Positions 60,436-64,000 of a stretch of DNA of 64,000 nt are shown piece after piece; positions within the stretch are counted from its first letter, which is position 1; every line of letters starts with the position of its first letter. A program made the position numbers and the translations under genes. The notes beneath the pieces were generated by a model. That model ran no database searches. It saw nothing but the letters and a program-made list of their open reading frames with translations, and was not told the origin of the DNA. The DNA is from Epiperipatus broadwayi. Taxonomy: Eukaryota > Onychophora > Udeonychophora > Euonychophora > Peripatidae. The DNA lies in contig JAQFVV010000257.1 in the NCBI GenBank assembly GCA_028023455.1, positions 992,001 to 1,056,000 on the forward strand, read 5' to 3'.

Positions 60436-63400
60436 TAATGGACAGAAGTTATGGAAAGATCATTCTGAAGAAGTTTAACAGAAATATTTGGTGATTATCA
60501 TCAATTTACAAACATATGTATGAGGACCTTGAAATAATACTTTTATTATGAAAGACTAGATATAGAATGAAGTAATATTCTCATATATTATCATGATTTC
60601 TTTACCATGAACATTATGGTATATTTACCAGCCTAGAGTATAAGCAAATTTAGTAACAAACAATCTAAATATGCAATGGAAATGAGACAAGACTTAAATA
60701 TGAATGGCACAGATCCTACATTTAGTTTTAAGTAAGAAAAATAAACAATTTATTAAAATTGATTTATTAAAAATTTACACATGGTAATGTGCACACACCT
60801 ATGATAAAAATATAACCCTAAACTGATATATTAGAGAAATATTTTCATTGGCTTTCCAGTTAATGTGGGAGGGGGGTGAATTTTGATACAATATTTAGCC
60901 TTTATTAACCAATTTAACATTACTATTATGTATATATATATATATATATATATCAATAATTCAAAGAAGCATAATATTCAAACTATAATTTTTTAAATAA
61001 ACACAATCACAGTACAAGTTTGAATCGCAGTGACGTGAATAAATTTTTTAATAAATTAAAAAAATATATAATAATATACTAGATGATAAGAATAAAATGT
61101 TTAATACTTTATTATAAGGCTGTGTTAGTGGCTAGAAATGATTACTGTTTTTTTTAACACTCATTGGAATATTATATATTATTCTTTGATATATATATAT
61201 AATGTTTTCATGGTTATATGGTGTAAATAAAATAGTTTTTGGGTTAAACCGTATGTTAGTTTTGATTAATTCCCAACGTCAATCAATTCACATATACATT
61301 TTCCAAAGTGTGCATAAATTCCGATGACTGTTATAAAGTTGATAAAAATTATCTCCACCCATTAAGAAATGTTTATAACATTGCATTAAAACTTTATTAC
61401 CATATACTGTATTTGTCAGTTTAGGATTTACAACGAAAGTGCAGCTGTTGATTACAGTATGTTTAAAATTACAGTTTGAAACTGTTATAGTAAATATCTT
61501 AGTCAATTATATTAACAAGTTTGTAATCCCAGTATTCAAATAGAATACCGGACTATTATATTGGTAGGGAGTTCCAAGTCTTTAAATATCTAGCACACTT
61601 AATGATTAGAGATTGATTTGAGAAATAGATATATAATAAGAGAAGATGGAAATTATATCAAGGTTGCTATGGATTAATTTGATTGATTTCGTATTTCTCT
61701 AATATAATAATTATTATATATGTATTTATGTTGATTGACTTTCTGAAAGGTTTTATGTCTCTTAAGTAAAATTAAACTGCATTTTAAAATATAATTCGGT
61801 TATTGCTTTTATCTAATAAATTTTCGCCATACTTATGAAATATAGTCATGTAAAATGTCATTACAAAAATGCTATTAAAGCGAAAACTTTTACAACAGTA
61901 GCTAAAAGCTAAAATCATTTATGTTGTTTAAATAAAGGGAATGAAAGTTTTATTATTTCTAAAAAATATATTGTATTATAAAATAAATATGAATACTTTA
62001 ATTGATTACAAATCAAAAAGATTGAAGATATAAATATATTTTTTGATTTAAGCAAAAAAAAAAAAAAGAAAAATTCAAAACATAATAGTCATAATTGATA
62101 AGTGAAAATTACTGACTTTTCAAATTTCCATTACAAACAAAGCTTTAACATTAGTAATAATGGATGAGTTTTAAAAATGTCAAAGTTTCATAACCAAATA
62201 ATTCAGACATTATAATAAAGTAATTATTTTCTTTTTTTCTAACAAACAGATAAATCGATAAAACATTCAAAATTCCATTTGAATAATTTTTAAAATTCTC
62301 TTTATTGCTTTTTCTGCGGTAGATTAATAATTTCCATTTAATTCACTTCTGATTAAAATGTGAACTTTTCTTTGTTTGTGTTATAGCTAAGATCTTTGTG
62401 TGATGAGTAAATTAAAAATTAAAGGATTATTAAGGGATTTATAATAAAAGCAGAAGTTTAAAAAATAAGGTTGTTTTTTTAGATGTGTGCGTATATATAT
62501 ATATATGTCACTGGTAATTTATAATAAATATAATCATATTCTAATTTAGATACATATTTTTATTTTTTATGTTTCTAATATTTTATTTTCTTTTAAAAAA
62601 TGAAATTTGTCTTTGATTTTCAGGAGTAAAATTTGGTAAATAGTAATCTATTTCTACGAATAATTTTTATTTAATAATGTAATAAGTGGTCAAGCAACTA
62701 CTAGTTTTCATTGAATAGAAGTTGGGGAGGGGGTCTGTGTTTGTATTAAATTCTTTCTCCAAAGGAATGTTGGATATCTTGACAACAGAGTTCTTTATAG
62801 TAATCAACATCCTTAATTGTGCTTTCCATATAATTTATTTTACTTTCTCTTTTTAATAAAATCATTTATATCTGGTATACATCACAAGCTCTATTAATTA
62901 TTAATAGAATACAATTTTGAAATTGTTTTGAAATAAAAATTGTTTTTAGAAGCATATATTTTATAATATTATTTTGCATATTTTTTTATTTAATTTTTTC
63001 CTTAAATTTAACAATAATATATATATGTTCAGTAGTCTATTTTATTTTTTAAAAAATATTTTTTATAAATATTTTTTCAAAAAATGTACATTTGTAATTT
63101 AATTTTTTAAAAATTTATATCTATATCATTTGTTTCAAAATTTGCTTTATAATTACTAGTTTATGTAATGCACACCCATCTATACTTAATTTTTTTGAAA
63201 CATTGTTCCTCTAACCTCATAATTACCCAACAAATGGAGATACTTATTACACACAAGTGGACCAATGACAAAATTAATTATTAATAAATAAAACTTTTTA
63301 TTATTGATGTTTGAAAATTATGTATTTAGAAAAGAAATAAAATCCATAGATATAAGTCATAGTAAATAAAAACATGGAAATAATATATTACCAAAGTAAA

Positions 63401-64000
63401 ATAGAATGAGTAGGTTTTGTGTCATGTTTTGTTTAACAGATAAAAACATGTTTCAATTACAAGAAAGTGAAAATAATACACATTTTATTAAGCTAATTAT
63501 AAAAGTATAACAATAATATATCTAGGAATTAAGCCATTGCAAATGAATGTAATATTTTAAAATGTACAGCAATAATATACACTTTTTTCATAATCGAGAG
63601 ATGTTTTTGTTTATTATGCAAAATATGAAATATCTGTTTATTATGTATTGGTTGTATTGCTAAATATATTATTTTCATGTTTTTTATTTCAAACATTACA
63701 TTATTTATAGTTTTCTATACATAAAATATGTTTTATTTCGCCTACAAAATATAAAATAAGGCTTTCATTCTGTATCACTTTAGTTTCTAAATATATTACT
63801 TCTATGATTTATTTATTACATTTATTGCTATGGATTTTATTTTTTTTCTAAATAAATTATTTTCAAATATTAGAAGTATATGCATTTTATTTCTTATTTA
63901 GTTTTTTAATTTTTTGTGGTCATTTATATATAGTGGGTAAGTGCATTAGTGAGTATATGTTATGCTGTAGATGTTCTGAAATTTTGTATTGATGAACTGA

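Larger units (their letters stand above)
58931..64000. other. AT-rich DNA with simple repeats, no gene seen
   Basis: Holds the 37-bp tandem pair at 59759-59832 and TA tracts near 60371-60435, 60929-60953, 61188-61202 and 62491-62505. The 72-codon minus-strand frame at 61288-61506 has no motif. The window ends without a gene. Confidence 0.5.

Noticed and set aside
1-64000. CRISPR array, operon, prokaryotic or viral genes
   Set aside because: No regularly spaced repeats with unique spacers, no bacterial gene organisation, and no viral structural or replication genes were seen; the repeats are microsatellites and retroelements.

Overview
The window is extremely AT-rich, repeat-dense, non-coding DNA from an animal nuclear genome. 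It carries long (TA)n, (ATT)n, (TCA)n and (GA)n microsatellites, tRNA-derived SINE copies with recognisable Pol III box motifs, several decayed non-LTR retrotransposons (LINEs), and Penelope-like retroelements (PLEs) with GIY-YIG domains. That mixture fits an invertebrate metazoan such as a mollusc, another lophotrochozoan, a cnidarian or an arthropod. I cannot place it more precisely from sequence alone. I found no intact host gene. Every coding signal I could recognise belongs to a mobile element, and nearly all are broken by stops and frameshifts.

Layout. 1-1.0 kb: a SINE, then a 0.6-kb foldback element with near-identical arms. 1.0-7.0 kb: featureless AT-rich DNA with a long (ATT)n tract. 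7.0-7.3 kb: an inverted pair of SINE copies. 7.5-10.64 kb: a LINE with a PHD finger, coiled coil and SGNH-like domain in ORF1, then endonuclease and reverse transcriptase (RT) in ORF2; it stops in mid-RT at a (TA)n tract. 10.66-12.08 kb: two 5'-truncated PLEs head to head, each followed by a hammerhead-ribozyme-like motif and a TA tract. 12.1-20.5 kb: AT-rich DNA with tandem duplications, TA-cored palindromes and an orphan PLE tail. 20.54-23.93 kb: a candidate 3.4-kb LTR on the minus strand with CCAAT and TATA boxes and an adjacent polypurine tract. 24.8-29.7 kb: palindromes, SINEs, a LINE 3' end with an (AAT)n tail, and a hairpin retroposon flanked by a 14-bp direct repeat. 32.15-32.35 kb: a LINE 3' end with a (TGA)n tail. 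36.9-37.9 kb: a decayed PLE. 39.2-42.5 kb: a direct repeat, a GA tract and an inverted-repeat cluster. 45.36-47.62 kb: a decayed minus-strand LINE RT split by a tandem repeat insertion. 56.27-56.51 kb: a second copy of the hairpin retroposon. 58.47-58.93 kb: a near-perfect inverted pair of PLE tails flanked by TA tracts. 59-64 kb: AT-rich DNA with simple repeats.

No genes work together here as a pathway. The biology is that of a transposon graveyard in which a few structures (64-bp perfect hairpin arms, roughly 100-bp near-identical inverted PLE tails) look much younger than their surroundings. The signals most worth pursuing are the PLE hammerhead-like motifs whose core overlaps the ORF stop codon, the repeated outward-facing PLE pairs bounded by TA tracts, and the two-copy hairpin retroposon family.
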